From Synanceia verrucosa (taxonomy: Eukaryota > Chordata > Actinopteri > Perciformes > Synanceiidae): a stretch of DNA of 64,000 nt. A program made the translations under genes and the position numbers. The DNA lies in contig CM056559.1 in NCBI GenBank assembly GCA_029721515.1, positions 24,706,065 through 24,770,064 of the forward strand. Reading direction: 5' to 3'. This document shows positions 13,319 to 24,592 of the stretch, in pieces; position 1 is the stretch's first letter; every line of letters begins with the position of its first letter. The notes under the pieces were generated by a model. It ran no database searches. It saw nothing but the letters and a program-made list of their open reading frames with translations, and had not been told where the DNA came from.

Positions 13319-13400
13319 GGACAACTGGCAGGAGATGGTGACAGAGGAGATCAAGACCCATTTTCGCAAAGCGAACAGGCAAGTGGATCACAAGGTCTGA
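13319..13400 (+). CDS. Candidate alternative terminal exon of the guanylate cyclase
   Basis: A strong acceptor (pyrimidine tract, then tttaccag) ends at 13318. Joined to the donor after 12739, the exon keeps frame and reads GDNWQEMVTEEIK and so on, ending VDHKV and a stop after 27 further codons (about 1105 aa in total). The exon at 12892-12964 instead gives a tail containing NHGLNPEDIAAYRRKKAEK, which resembles the SNHGI tail of human GUCY2D. The two exons would be mutually exclusive, because the 12892 exon has no donor before its stop. Seen directly: acceptor, frame and stop. Use in vivo is inferred. Confidence 0.5.
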
Positions 13401-14623
13401 ATGAGAGGATGGAGAATAACCAGAAGACAAGAAGAGGGGAGAACAAAGACAAAGAGCTGGGATGGGGTTGGGGTGGAGCAGGCGGAGGACGCAGAGCACC
13501 ACCCAGCCTCTCACTGTGGCTTAACGCAGACTTGTTTAAGAGGATTGTCCATCGACTGGCTAATCTGCCTACAGCCAGCGCAGCAGAACGCTACGGTGCT
13601 AATGTAATGAGTCACATTACCTGCTGCCAGCAGCGCAGGGAAGGTGGAGCGCTCCTTCATGAAGGAGGTGCTCATTCATTCACTCCTTTCTGTGCCCACC
13701 GGCCACTGAGTGGTCACCTATAGGGCAACCAGACGTTCAGCCATCAGAAGATTGAATGCCCCAAACGCCTATTTCAAAATGAAATGTTATATTTCCTGCT
13801 GATAATGTCTGTTTTTAGTTTGAGGAAAGTTCATGATAGAGTGACGGGCCTGAGGACGTTACTTAGATATGGCTTAATAATATATGCTATTAGCCCATTA
13901 AAGTCAGGAGTAAAGGCTGCTATTGTATATAATTATCAAGAGAGAGAAGACTATATTTGACACTTTTATTTCTACTCTGTTAGAGCAGAATGAGTTTGTC
14001 AAGTCCATTCAAGCCTATCTTACACATTTTTGTGCACTTTTTGCCCTTTCTGTTATAGTTTAATACAGCTTTAAGGTCCTCTAGTGAAACATTTTTCCAA
14101 AGTCCACAGTCATGTATTTATTCAACTGCTCATCAGGACAATCAATGATTTCAATTCCTCATATTCCTTCATGTCCTTTGAATTAAATTTCACTTTGTAA
14201 TGTCAGAGCAACTTTTGTGCAGAAATCCATACAAGTTTATTTCTTAGTTCAGAAATGCAGTATGTGTGCACAATGTTAATCACATGAGGAGGTGTTAGAG
14301 CTGATGTTGCACTATTGATGTCCTGCTATGGTACATTTAAAGACACTCACATATGTGTGAGCTGTGCACTAAAGAAGCTCCTTAAGTGTTCAAATTGAGA
14401 TCTTTTCTAACGTGCAATGATTTTTTTTATTAACAACACATTAAATGATCAATGTTCACTGCAGTTTATTAAAAAGTATGCAGAGATAAGGGAATACTTG
14501 AGAGCACATAAGGTTGTATGAGGTAATAATATTAAAATACTTTATTTGATAGAAGTGTATTTGTGAAATTTCTGTTTAACCTAAACCCAAATAATATATC
14601 AGATCTCAACCAAACCTCAGCCA

Positions 14624-14624
<1 letters not shown>

Positions 14625-14668
<44 letters not shown>

Positions 14669-14669
14669 T
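14625..14669. repeat. (TTA)15 microsatellite
   Basis: An uninterrupted trinucleotide TTA tract of about 45 bp. It produces the poly-Tyr run in the overlapping open frame, which is not a gene. Confidence 0.95.
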
Positions 14670-14930
14670 AATAACATCTGGAAATCATCTTCTGCATCTC
14701 AGCTTCACGTTGACTATAGGAGCAGCTTTTTTCTGCTTGGTGTGCAAAACAACAGCAGAGTCAGCCAGAATCATGTATATTATGTAATTTATATGTCATT
14801 ATTTGTCTTGTATATTATCACTGCAATGCAAAGTACAAAGTGTTTGTAACTGAGATGTCATCAAGTGAATTAAACCATTGATTTGTAACACCTTCATGGC
14901 TTAAGGAACCAGTCCTTTTACTCTTTGTAA

Positions 14931-14947
14931 CCACAGGGTGGCACTAC
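14931..14947 (+). promoter_or_regulatory. Candidate CTCF-type motif
   Basis: The plus strand reads CCACAGGGTGGCACTAC, close to the CTCF consensus CCASNAGGKGGCRSTA. It lies between the 3' ends of the cyclase and serpinh1. Sequence match only. Confidence 0.35.
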
Positions 14948-15267
14948 AGCTCTTAAACAGATATCCATAAGAGTTCCCATTCACCATGAGAACCCTGCAC
15001 CCCAGTTTGTGCACTACAAGGTGTGTTTTTTTTTAAATTTAGGCTTTTGGTGCAAAATGAAGCGTGAAATTCTGTGGATGGTTATCTGAGGCAGACTGGT
15101 AATAATCCTGCATTCCAGGTCTGAGAGGATCATTTGACCTCCAGCTAACTGGAAAGATTGTTGTCTTTTTCCTTTGAGATGAGCTCACATTCCTCTGTTC
15201 AACACCCCTGAACACTGTTTGGATGGTAGTCCGACACAACATAAAACTATATATCCTCTTTGTTATT

Positions 15268-15273
15268 TTTATT
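15268..15273 (-). terminator. serpinh1: Probable polyadenylation signal of serpinh1
   Basis: The minus strand reads AATAAA about 530 bp beyond the serpinh1 stop codon, which gives a plausible 3' UTR. Other weaker signals could also be used. Confidence 0.45.
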
Positions 15274-15805
15274 GAAAAAAACACATTATTTCATAATCAC
15301 ACAATTCCAACAGCTCCTTTGTGGAAAATACCTGCTACAGCAATGAAAAGACACAGCATGGGTGGCAAGTGAACATGAATTAAACACAGAGACTTTGGCT
15401 AGCTTTCCTCTGCAAGCTCAGCTCATGCAGGGGAACAATTCAGTGCGGACAGGATGGGAAATAATAATAATAAAAAAATGAGTCTGTGCAAAGATCTTTT
15501 TGTCTTTAAACATTAAAGATGGTGTCAGATATAGCACATGGACCATAAAAGCCAGGCAATACTGGATGTGAAGAAAACGTACTTAATATAAGCATGTTGT
15601 CAGCCGTTCATTACTTCTATTATTTTTCAATTGACAGAATTGTTCCTGTGTGTCTAAAAACAGTAGGCTCAGGTACTCAGTCCACAGGTTACGTATTGGA
15701 ATGTGCTCTTGAGGTAACAGTCACATCAAAAATACACACATAGTTGTTCCTGCCATTGTTTCAGAAATAACAAAGCTACCCCACCAAAAATTCATCACAT
15801 CAACA

Positions 15806-17511
15806 CTACAGTTCGTCACGCATCTTGTCTCCTTTAGGTTTAACTACTCTGCCGATGTACATGATGGAGTTGGTCTTGTTGTCCTTCACCAGGAAAATGA
15901 ACGGGTGATCCACGTAGAAAAGTTTGGGATCCTTCAGCTTGCCGGAGCTGTAGATGCTGGTGTCGAACTGGTTGCCTTTCACGTCCAGCTCCAAGGCTGA
16001 GGCGTGGAACACATTAGACAGGTAGAGGTCCTTCTTCCCGGAGATGTTGGACAAGTCGGCCTTGGCTTTGTCCACGGCCTCAGTCAGGCCGAGCTTGGCT
16101 AGATGTTTCTGGAAAAAGACAGAGAGTTGCTCAATTGGTTGATTTTTAGATACTTGAGCTCTTTATGTTGTTACAAGAATCACGATGTGACCATTTACCT
16201 GCAGGTTGTGACTGACTTCAACTGCAATCTTGGGGAGGGAAATGGCCACTGCTTTGTTTTCCAACTTGCTGATCCAGGTGTCCACCTGCTTCCTGGTGAG
16301 GAGTTTCTCCAGGCGTTCCAGGGGCTCCAGGTGGTAGGGCATGATGAAGATCATGGAGGCCTGCTTCTGGCCCAGAGGCATGCTCAACACAAAGAGGCTG
16401 TTCTCTGTGTCGTCGTGGTAGTCATACAGACCTGCAGAGTAATATCTTGTCAGTGACATTCTTGGTTTTAAGACATAATGAGATCAGACGTAGAGACTCT
16501 GGACGAACTCACCTGTCCGATGCATCATGGGAACTCCAACGGTGAATGAGCGGGTAACCAGAAAACCACGGTTGTCCACCATTGTATCACTGAATGTCTC
16601 ATGCCAGTGAGCTGTGGGACAAAACATATTGGACTTGTCTGCATAACCCTTTGACATCTCCACGTGTCTCAGTCAAGATCAGAAATATAAATAAAAGACA
16701 AACATATATATGTACTCACGCTTGAAGAACATAGCATTGACAATCATAGCTCCGTCTGGGTTCTGCACATCCTTGGTGACCTCAGGCAGCTTGCCGTCCG
16801 TAGACTTGGCCGCCCACTCGTTGATGGAGTTCACTGCACTCCTCTTGTCTCTGAGGTTTATCTTTGAATGGTCATAGTTGTAGTGCTTCTTGCTGTTTTT
16901 CACAAAATCGTCAGTGAATGAGACGGAGCTGGGGCCATAGAGGCGGTTGTTGATCTTCCAGGTGGTGTTGCGCGTCTTGGCATTGCTCAACTTGGAAGAG
17001 GAAATAACGAATAAGTGGTGAAGTTTGAGGCTGCGTATTCATATTATAATAATAAGGTCTCATCTAGAGCATTTTGTCTTGCTGTTCTTACCTCGGAGAG
17101 CAGCTCAGACAGGCCTGCATGCAGATGCTCATCCTTCAGTTTGTCAGCACTGAGGACGGTTTTGACCTGAGAAGCAGTGGAGGCCTTACCGCCAAGAGCC
17201 ACCACACCCAGAGAGGAGGCCACCACTACAGGAGAGATCAGGATGTTCTCCGTGTCTTTCTCCTTCGCCATGTTGTGGTAGAGGCTGAATCAAAACCACC
17301 AGAACAATTATTTGATAGAGAATGCATACACCAAATATAAAATTACATAACATTATAACATCATGTGTTATTGCAGTGTGGAGATGACAGACCTGAAAGC
17401 CAGATTGGCGCTGTTGTCGGCGAACGTGGTGGCGTGGCTGCTCAGCTTCTTGTCCTCTGCAGAGGCCACGAAGGCCAGCAGACAAAGAGCTACGACGTTC
17501 GTCATCCACAT
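15806..17511 (-). CDS. serpinh1: Serpin H1 (HSP47), collagen-specific ER chaperone
   Basis: Non-inhibitory serpin that binds triple-helical procollagen in the ER and releases it at the lower pH of the cis-Golgi. Coding exons in gene order are 17511-17393, 17284-17092, 16990-16720, 16611-16513, 16431-16199 and 16108-15806: 1218 nt, 405 aa. The start at 17511 (MWMTNVVALCLLAFVASAEDK) gives a clean signal peptide with A at -3; the longer frame upstream runs back through the acceptor at 17543-17544. Family landmarks are NILISPVVVASSLGVVALGG, RLYGPSSVSF, INEWAAKSTDGKLPEVTKDV, MMHRTGLYDY, EPLERLEKLLTRKQ, KKDLYLSNVFHASALELD, LFYVDHPFIFLV and a C-terminal RDEL retrieval signal. The Arg of MMHRTG and the Asp of LFYVDHPF, known collagen contacts, are kept. 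Several histidines linked to pH-dependent release are not (see findings). Two introns, after SANLAF and after LSELLSE, split what I recall as one exon in mammals. Teleosts have serpinh1a and serpinh1b; I cannot say which this is. Confidence 0.96.
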
Positions 17512-17542
17512 CCTGTCTGTCTCCAAAAGCAGCTGTAGCAGC
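17512..17542 (-). other. serpinh1: 5' UTR part of serpinh1 exon 2
   Basis: On the minus strand an acceptor (ttgcacag) ends at 17543, followed by a 31-nt leader before the ATG at 17511. It pairs with the donor at 18883-18882 of the upstream noncoding exon. Confidence 0.6.
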
Positions 17543-18883
17543 CTGTGCAAAAAGGAACAAAGACGTGTTTTTAACCTGGTTGGTTTCCTAAAATCGAATC
17601 ATTTCAGAATGTCTGAGTGTGGAATGAATGAAAACTTATTCTTATTTAACACAATGGCATGAAATACCAGGATGCAGACTATGATTGTGGATGTGGAGCA
17701 GTTAGCGGTAGGACAGGGTTAAAGCTCAGCCCAGACAGAAGCTTGGGAACGCCTCCACTTTTAGGCAGACATGTTTCTTGCCACGTCGGCAGCAAACCGA
17801 GGCTTAGCTACAGCTGGGCCTGCCGTCCTCTCAGAGTGAAGCTCTGTGCTGACTCGACACTGAAACATGATGCCTCGCTGTTCTCTACATTTACTGAAAT
17901 TGATGCAAACTGATGCACATCTTCACTGACTTTAACAGCTTACTCTTCAGCCAGAAGAAATCACTGCATTTCACTGTGTAGACCTGCAGACCAGGCATGT
18001 TTCTACATCTTTTACTTGCAGCGCTCTGAACCATCTTTTGTCTCAGAGAAAGGGTGTGCCTGCAGGCTACATCCAACTCATCCCTTAACTTGTTCAAACA
18101 AATGCATAAAGTTGTGATTAATCCTGCTGCAGTGCCATCTCTAAACACTTTTCTGATCCTCATCCACCATTCTGAGTGCAGAGATAATGGTGCTTTTCTG
18201 CACGTGCATATTAGTGATACAGTTTTGTTCGGATACCTTGAGATCTTTTGATGTCTGCGATTTTCATTCTGAAAGACAAGAGGTGTATGCAATAATCTCC
18301 ATAGACCAGACAGTGAAACATTACACAGGCTCTGATGGAGATATAGTCTGTGCTGTATACTTTCTCAGTTTTCTATCGTCGTTTACAACCTCTAGACTAA
18401 AAACATTTAAGTTTAAGTAATGATAGAAGTTAGTCATCACTCATTCACAATAAGGCACATAAATGACCTGCATTATCTATCTGTGAAAAAAATCATGTTG
18501 CTGTGCCAAAAAGCAGCAGCACTCATTTTTAAAGGACATATTTCACCTTTCTTCATCAAAAAATTATAGAAAAGATAAAGTTCCTACATTTTATTTAATG
18601 TAATGCATTTAGATGCAGCAGAAGTGCCATACAGGAGTGGGAAAAGCTTTAGTATCATCATGCTGAGATGAGTTTGCCAAACTTTAAGCTGTGCCAAAGA
18701 TTTAATCTTGTTTTTTTAAACTATATTATATTGTATGCATGTTAAACTGCCAGAGAGATTTGCAGAGAATGGGTTAAAACAGAAAAAATGCTGCACTGTA
18801 ACTTTAAACCTTGATAAGAAAGCACCCCATTCAGCCTCTGCATTCCTTCCTGAAAATAGAGACAGTTATCTTGTGATCCTTAC

Positions 18884-18932
18884 CTATCGCAGATGTGCAG
18901 GGTTCCTCCTCTGGCTTGTGTCCTGTGGATAG
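18884..18932 (-). other. serpinh1: Noncoding first exon of serpinh1
   Basis: On the minus strand a consensus donor (gatag|gtaagg) follows about 50 nt of leader that begins roughly 30 bp downstream of a TATA box at 18964-18959. The 5' end is estimated from the TATA position. The resulting 5' UTR intron is about 1.3 kb, the common arrangement for HSP47 genes. Confidence 0.6.
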
Positions 18933-18956
18933 TGTAACTGTGACAAACTCTCCTGC

Positions 18957-18987
18957 TCTTTATATCCTCAGAGAGAACTTTCTAGAA
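18957..18987 (-). promoter_or_regulatory. serpinh1: serpinh1 core promoter: TATA box and perfect heat-shock element
   Basis: The minus strand reads GATATAAAG at 18965-18957. Eleven bases upstream, at 18975-18987, lies GAActTTCtaGAA: three perfect alternating nGAAn units, the consensus site for trimeric HSF1. HSP47 is known to be heat-inducible through such an element. The tight HSE-TATA spacing is seen directly; inducibility in this species is inferred. Confidence 0.75.
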
Positions 18988-18999
18988 GTGGGAATGGGA

Positions 19000-21900
19000 T
19001 ATTCAAATGAGGGTGTATGTGTTCCTTCAGGAAGCTGGGAGCTGGGACGTCCCCCACTGAAACCACAGGCTGGTCTGAGATCAGCTTTGAATCTTTCCTT
19101 GCTTTGGCTGCAGACAGGAATGCATAGAATAACTGACTCTGGGTCAGTATTATGAGCAGAAATCCTCATCAGCCTCTATAGTTTCTAAAGGTATGACTCA
19201 ATCTGTAGCACTGATTTCATCACATGAAGATATGTTTTAATATGATAGTGAATTATTCTTATGCATGACAGTTTGTGACATAAAACACTTATAAAGCTGG
19301 TGTAGTAAATTTGAGTGCGTGCAGCACGACTCTTCTGCAGGCAACACATCAGTAAATGTCGCTCGCAGGAGAACATCACTCATTTAGCTTTTACTAACCT
19401 TCTTGCACTGGTGTTTAGCTTCAAACAGAACTTAAAAAGCTTCACTCAGTAGTATTTCTGATTCACAGGAAGTCTCCAGCCCTGCACCCCACCCCACCCC
19501 CACAGTGCCACGTCTGTCCAGCTCAGCTGCTGGTTGCAGGGTGGTGGAAGGAAGAATGGGGGTGTTTACTGTCGTAAAAACTGCTGTGAGCTGATCAGAA
19601 CAAACAAAAGCAGACTTGTGTGAACCTGCTCACTCTCTACTCACACGTATAACTCTCTACATTATCATATTTAAGTGTTACCTATAACATGTTTCTGTAT
19701 AATCTGAATAAAGACTCTACTTTAATAAGATAAAACTTTATTTATACTGCAGGAAATTCTTGTGCAACAGATGTCATACACAAAATACAATGTAGTCCAA
19801 AGAAAAATAATATAAAACACTATAAGAAATTAGAGTATTGTAAAAATATTTACTACATTTCCCCCTATTATATCCACCATAGAGGGACAGAGCAAAACAT
19901 TTGATAGAAAAGTGATGACAAGATAAATATAATTCATGATGTTTGACACAAAGAGAGGAATCCCATGAATCTCTTAATCCCCCAGCCCCCTTTTGTTCAG
20001 ACCTCTGCAGATTGCCCAGACATGCTGAGTGGTTTGTGGCCTTTTGATGACTTGTTGGGGCAGGCATTGAGTCCCAGGTCATCAAACCCATGACCCCCCC
20101 TAGTCTAAATTCAAATGTGATCACATTATTATTATTTATTCACATTATTTTGTGGACAGTGAACCCACATAATGATTTCTTCTTTGAAAGGTGTCACATA
20201 GAGCAGGCTTGTCGCTCCTCAGGGGACGTTTGTCATTCAGAAGAAGCTCCTGGATCAACAGTTTACACTGAAATTCCTCAGCAGCTTGTGCAGAGCCAGA
20301 TGAGCTTCAAGCAGTTCTCCTACAATACACATAACCTCCATTAAAATAGCAATGTTTTCATTGTCACCTGTGAATGGAAAATACCTGGGAGGTCTGTGGG
20401 TAGGAAAGGAGGCTCACTAGAGATAAATCAATAAAAGGTTAAGCAGGGCATTCAGTTTGAAACAGGACATAATCTAAACAGTCATGATTATGATTTTCTA
20501 CAATCATGTGTCCTTCTGTTACATACAAAAATAGTACTCAAAGGAATATTTTTGTTAAAAACAAGATTATTTCTTTCTGTCAGAAGTGTTGAGGGTTCAT
20601 CCAGAATAATAAATGAGGTTATTAAGTGTATTTTATTTCATATTTCTATTTCATATCTTGTGTCATTAAAATAAGGGCATTTTTATTTTCCCTTTTTTTT
20701 TGAGATTTCAGCACTTCTCTGAACCACCACATGGAAGCACTTTTACCCTTAAAATAGGGAAAGGGGAGGACTCAAAAGCTATAGGCTCGGCACTCCATGA
20801 TGCAACATTTCAGTCAGCTAGAAGACTGTTTTCAGTGAAGGTAAGTGAAGTTCTGAACCTGAGAATCTGACGCAAGAGCAGGAAAAACAGCAACTCTCAC
20901 TCCGAAGCAGCAGCTAAAAGCTATTTGAGGACAAAAGTCAACATCTGGACGTCAATTTCATCCCCAGCTGTGTTTCACTTTTATAAACAAGGTCATCAGT
21001 ATTTTACAAAATCTACTGGGTAATCATTATTATTGTATAAGTTGGACTTTTTAGCTGTTTATAAAGTTATAAGCTACACGAGGAAGAGTTGTTTAAGTTA
21101 AAGACCACACACAGATCTGGGGGTGAACAAACAGAGGATTTCAGCCACTCTCCTGTTTTACCATCTGTGTTAGTCCAGCAGGATCTGAGCAGCCTGTTGA
21201 AAGTGTTTCTCTAAACACCTCTTCTTTCTGCTCATCTCCTCCACACAGATCAGCATTTTGTTTCATTAATGTCCAGATGGGCTGCAATGTTTTTATGCCG
21301 GACTCTCCCCAAGTGTCAGGAAGACATTCTCCTTGAGGGGAAAACACATTTAGTTATAGTTTATTTATGGTATATATCTGTCTGTGTTGGTTGTAATACA
21401 TACTCAGACACAAAGACTTCACTGAAGGAAGCAGAGGGAATGACGTAAGACCTGCTGAGAGTTTCAGCTTTGCTGTGTGATGTAACTGTGATATAACAGT
21501 GAGCTGCAGCATCACTTTCAGTTTGTCATCAGTCTGTGATGATGTGGCCAAAAAAACCAAACTATAACTGCTGCTGCTTTACAAAGAGCATTTCCATTGT
21601 AGAGTCAAAAGACTACACTGAAAACAGTTTAATGACTTCTCAGTAAGAAACTAGATTTTAAATTTATGGTTAAAAAAAATGTTTTTATCATTACGATGTT
21701 GCTAAAGATATCATATCATATGTCTGATTATAATGTATTCAAAATATTGAATTAATTACTTTTTTGATAAATTTATATTAAATCAAATATAATAGCTAAA
21801 TACCTATTTAATAATTTAATACTGACTAAAATGGCCACTGGTGTGAGAGTTTTAAAACTTTCTCCAAAGTCATCAAAGTTATTGTAGTAATTAAATCATT

Positions 21901-23930
21901 ATTATATTCATGTAATTTCTGACACTATATTTTACTCAACATTTTTTTTATTTATTTCGGGAGACTTGTGTTTTATCTTCCACTAAGTGCTTGAGAAAAA
22001 AAATAAAAAAGGTGAAAGATGAAGTTGAAGATCAACCCTTAATAACTTAGGACGTAAACCCAGAATTTGAGGAACCAGCTATTTTAATTGTTTGCCATTG
22101 TTTGCTGCTGCATTGCATTGTAGACAAACAGCCACTAGATGGGGTGCAAATCAACCAAATGAATAATATCTTGACAGTAAGAGGATAGCTTGTGTATTAT
22201 ATGCATGTTTTTCTGTTCAGGCACATATCTCTGTTGTCATGTGGCCAGTGTGGCAAATAAAAATATGATTTCAGTGAATGTAGTGCCGCTACCTGTGGTG
22301 TTTCTTATCAACACATTAGGTTTCATACTGACCACAGAGTATTATATAAACTGCCGTCGCTGTTGTTTCATTTCTGAATAATGCATACCTTGCTGTGAAA
22401 TTCCAGCAGGCCATCAGAGTCATAACAAACTGTTGAAACGGCATTGAGACGACACAGTCTACACATGTCCAGTATTCTCAGGATTTTGTCTTCGTCCCCT
22501 CTCTCTCTGCACCGGTCACAAACTCTTCACCCTGCTGTTGCACCACCTGCAGAGGACACCCTTTCCTGCCCTTTACCTGTGGATTCTGGCTGGCATTTTA
22601 AAACGGGTGGAGGTCAAAGCAAAGTGCATGCAGCAGCTGGAGCTGCTGACTAATGCCTACCTGTGGAGAAAGGAGCAGGGAAGCCCAGCTCTGCTGCATC
22701 AAACAGGGTTATGCCACCGGAAATGGTCCTGTGCCCTTGATTCCCCACCAAGCTGCATGAATATGAGCTGATATAGGCACAGCATCTAATTATTTGGTTT
22801 GAAGTAATGTTAAATGGTAAGAATATCAAGTGGTTAGAGCTAAATATAGCCTCACACAAATACACAAAGTCGTCATTTCCATCAATATGATGATAATGAA
22901 TGTGGCAGCATCACTGCACTGTTTCCTTGGTGATAAATGTGTTGCTGCTTTTAACCACATAAATAGAAATGATCAGGAGAACACTTACATGTAACTTATC
23001 TAAAAACGTATGAATACTTCAAACACAAACATCTGTATCTGCTGATGAGTCACTTCATACCTGCTGACTACCTGTCATTACCTTGTATGATCAACACAGT
23101 CTGAATAAGTCCAGTATTTATTATTTCTGGTAAGATTTAGCTTCAGTGCTGAGAAACATAATGGCAAATTGAATAGGCTATATGTGTTTCTCAATAAGCA
23201 CTCCTGACATTACATGATGTCTCTGATTATGACTGCAGATGGTGTTCTTGTGGCAAAACTCAATAACTCACTGGTGCTTAATGAGTCATATGTGTCAATA
23301 TGATCAAGGGTGACAAAGTCTAAACCTGGAGAACACTCTAGTGCTGATTTGATTGTTTTTCTTTGTTTATTCACCTGATGGATGAATGAGACTTTCATTT
23401 TTTTGAAGAGTAGTTCATTTTATCAGACACAATGGTCTCTAATGATACTGTAACGTACAGCTAGACTTTAGCACTTATTAAAGTGGACAAAGATCACAGA
23501 AAATAATGGTAATAAAATATGCAATGCAAAACAAAGTTATATGGTATAATATATAATAAGATAAGCGTTCTTAATGTTCAGAGCAAATAAAACTTGAAAA
23601 ACATGAATAATCTTCATTTCAGGATCCGTCATTATCAGCTCCGTCAATTATACATGCTGTTAATAATAAACAGATTGATAAAATACCTTTCTGGCTTCAA
23701 TGACGTTTCCACGTTGTTGCGTTTTAGGTACATCGGAATTTTCGCTTACGCACGATCACCCACTGGAGAAACTCGATGATGCTAGTTTTAGTAGACCAAC
23801 TGGCTATTGATTTCACTCACTATGGATGCTAGCGCTGACAATAAATCAATATAATGATATCTGAGTCATGAATACGTTATTAATTATAGTATATTAAAAT
23901 GACGTGTTTAAAGCGCAGTAAAGGGTTAAA
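19000..23930. other. Intergenic region between divergent serpinh1 and gdpd5
   Basis: No protein-coding exon is recognised. The serpinh1 upstream region occupies the left end. An isolated consensus donor (gtgaag|gtaagt) at 20840/20841 might mark an unknown first exon (see findings). The remainder is AT-rich with no clear repeat family. Confidence 0.45.
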
Positions 23931-23939
23931 CGGTTTCTT

Positions 23940-24352
23940 TCGTTGTGGCCTGAACTCAGCTCGGTGACGCTCCCTCACCGTACAGGAGGGCTGCCCTTAA
24001 AAAGGCGGACACACTCCTCCCACCGCTCACTACACTGAATCACGCTGCCGGTGAGTCCGCCACCCGGAGACTTTATCAGCAGAGAGGACGGAAAACTAAC
24101 TGAAAAATGCAACTGGACTTGTTTTAGCCAGCTAACGGGCAACCGGCACCGTCCCAACCCGCTCAGTTCGGTGTAAAACTTTGACTCTGTCAGCGTTTAT
24201 CATCCACCGCTCACACGTTACCTTTGATACCGGGGTTTGCCCCCGTTTGGCTCCCGGGAAGGAGACGTTTCACCGGGTAGAAAGAAAGACAGAGAAACGA
24301 CTTAACTCCACCGCAAAGCTAACTGACAGAAGTGGTGGCAGCCCTTAGACAG
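23940..24352 (+). promoter_or_regulatory. gdpd5: gdpd5 promoter and noncoding first exon
   Basis: This block is visibly richer in G+C and CpG than its surroundings. It ends in a consensus donor (ttagacag|gtaagt, exon end 24352) with no long open frame before it. The next acceptor in phase with gdpd5 is at 36093-36094, just before its start codon, so this is most simply the untranslated first exon and CpG-rich promoter of gdpd5. The start site is not defined; another transcript could use it. Confidence 0.55.
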
Positions 24353-24556
24353 GTAAGTTTATTTCTTTTTCTTTTGATAACCATATTTACCTGCCGTTGG
24401 GCTTTATAGTAACCGTTTTTTACCATGGTAACGCTAGCTAACATTAGTGTAAAGTGCCAACAGTCAAACAAGCTAACTCACCTCACATCTACATGTCCTC
24501 ACTTGTTTGTCCTTTCAAACTGACAGCTTGAATATTTTGGCATTAATTTCCTGTTA

Positions 24557-24560
<4 letters not shown>

Positions 24561-24589
<29 letters not shown>
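24561..24589. repeat. (T)29 homopolymer run
   Basis: Uninterrupted run of 29 T residues about 200 bp inside gdpd5 intron 1. It could be the tail of a minus-strand retroposed sequence, but no body was recognised. Confidence 0.9.

Positions 24590-24592
<3 letters not shown>

Larger units (their letters stand above)
13401..15267. other. Intergenic region between convergent genes (3' UTR of the cyclase likely included)
   Basis: No coding exon is recognised. The 3' UTR of the plus-strand cyclase should lie here; an ATTAAA at 14869-14874 is a possible but unproven polyadenylation signal. An ATT microsatellite occupies 14625-14669 and a CTCF-like motif lies at 14931. Confidence 0.45.

Noticed and set aside
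17512..17550. N-terminal extension of serpinh1 starting at 17550
   Set aside because: The extension crosses the acceptor of the 5' UTR intron, and the start at 17511 gives a proper signal peptide.
24000..24012. CArG-like box (ccttaaaaagg) before gdpd5
   Set aside because: It has seven A/T bases between CC and GG instead of six, so it does not meet the SRF consensus.
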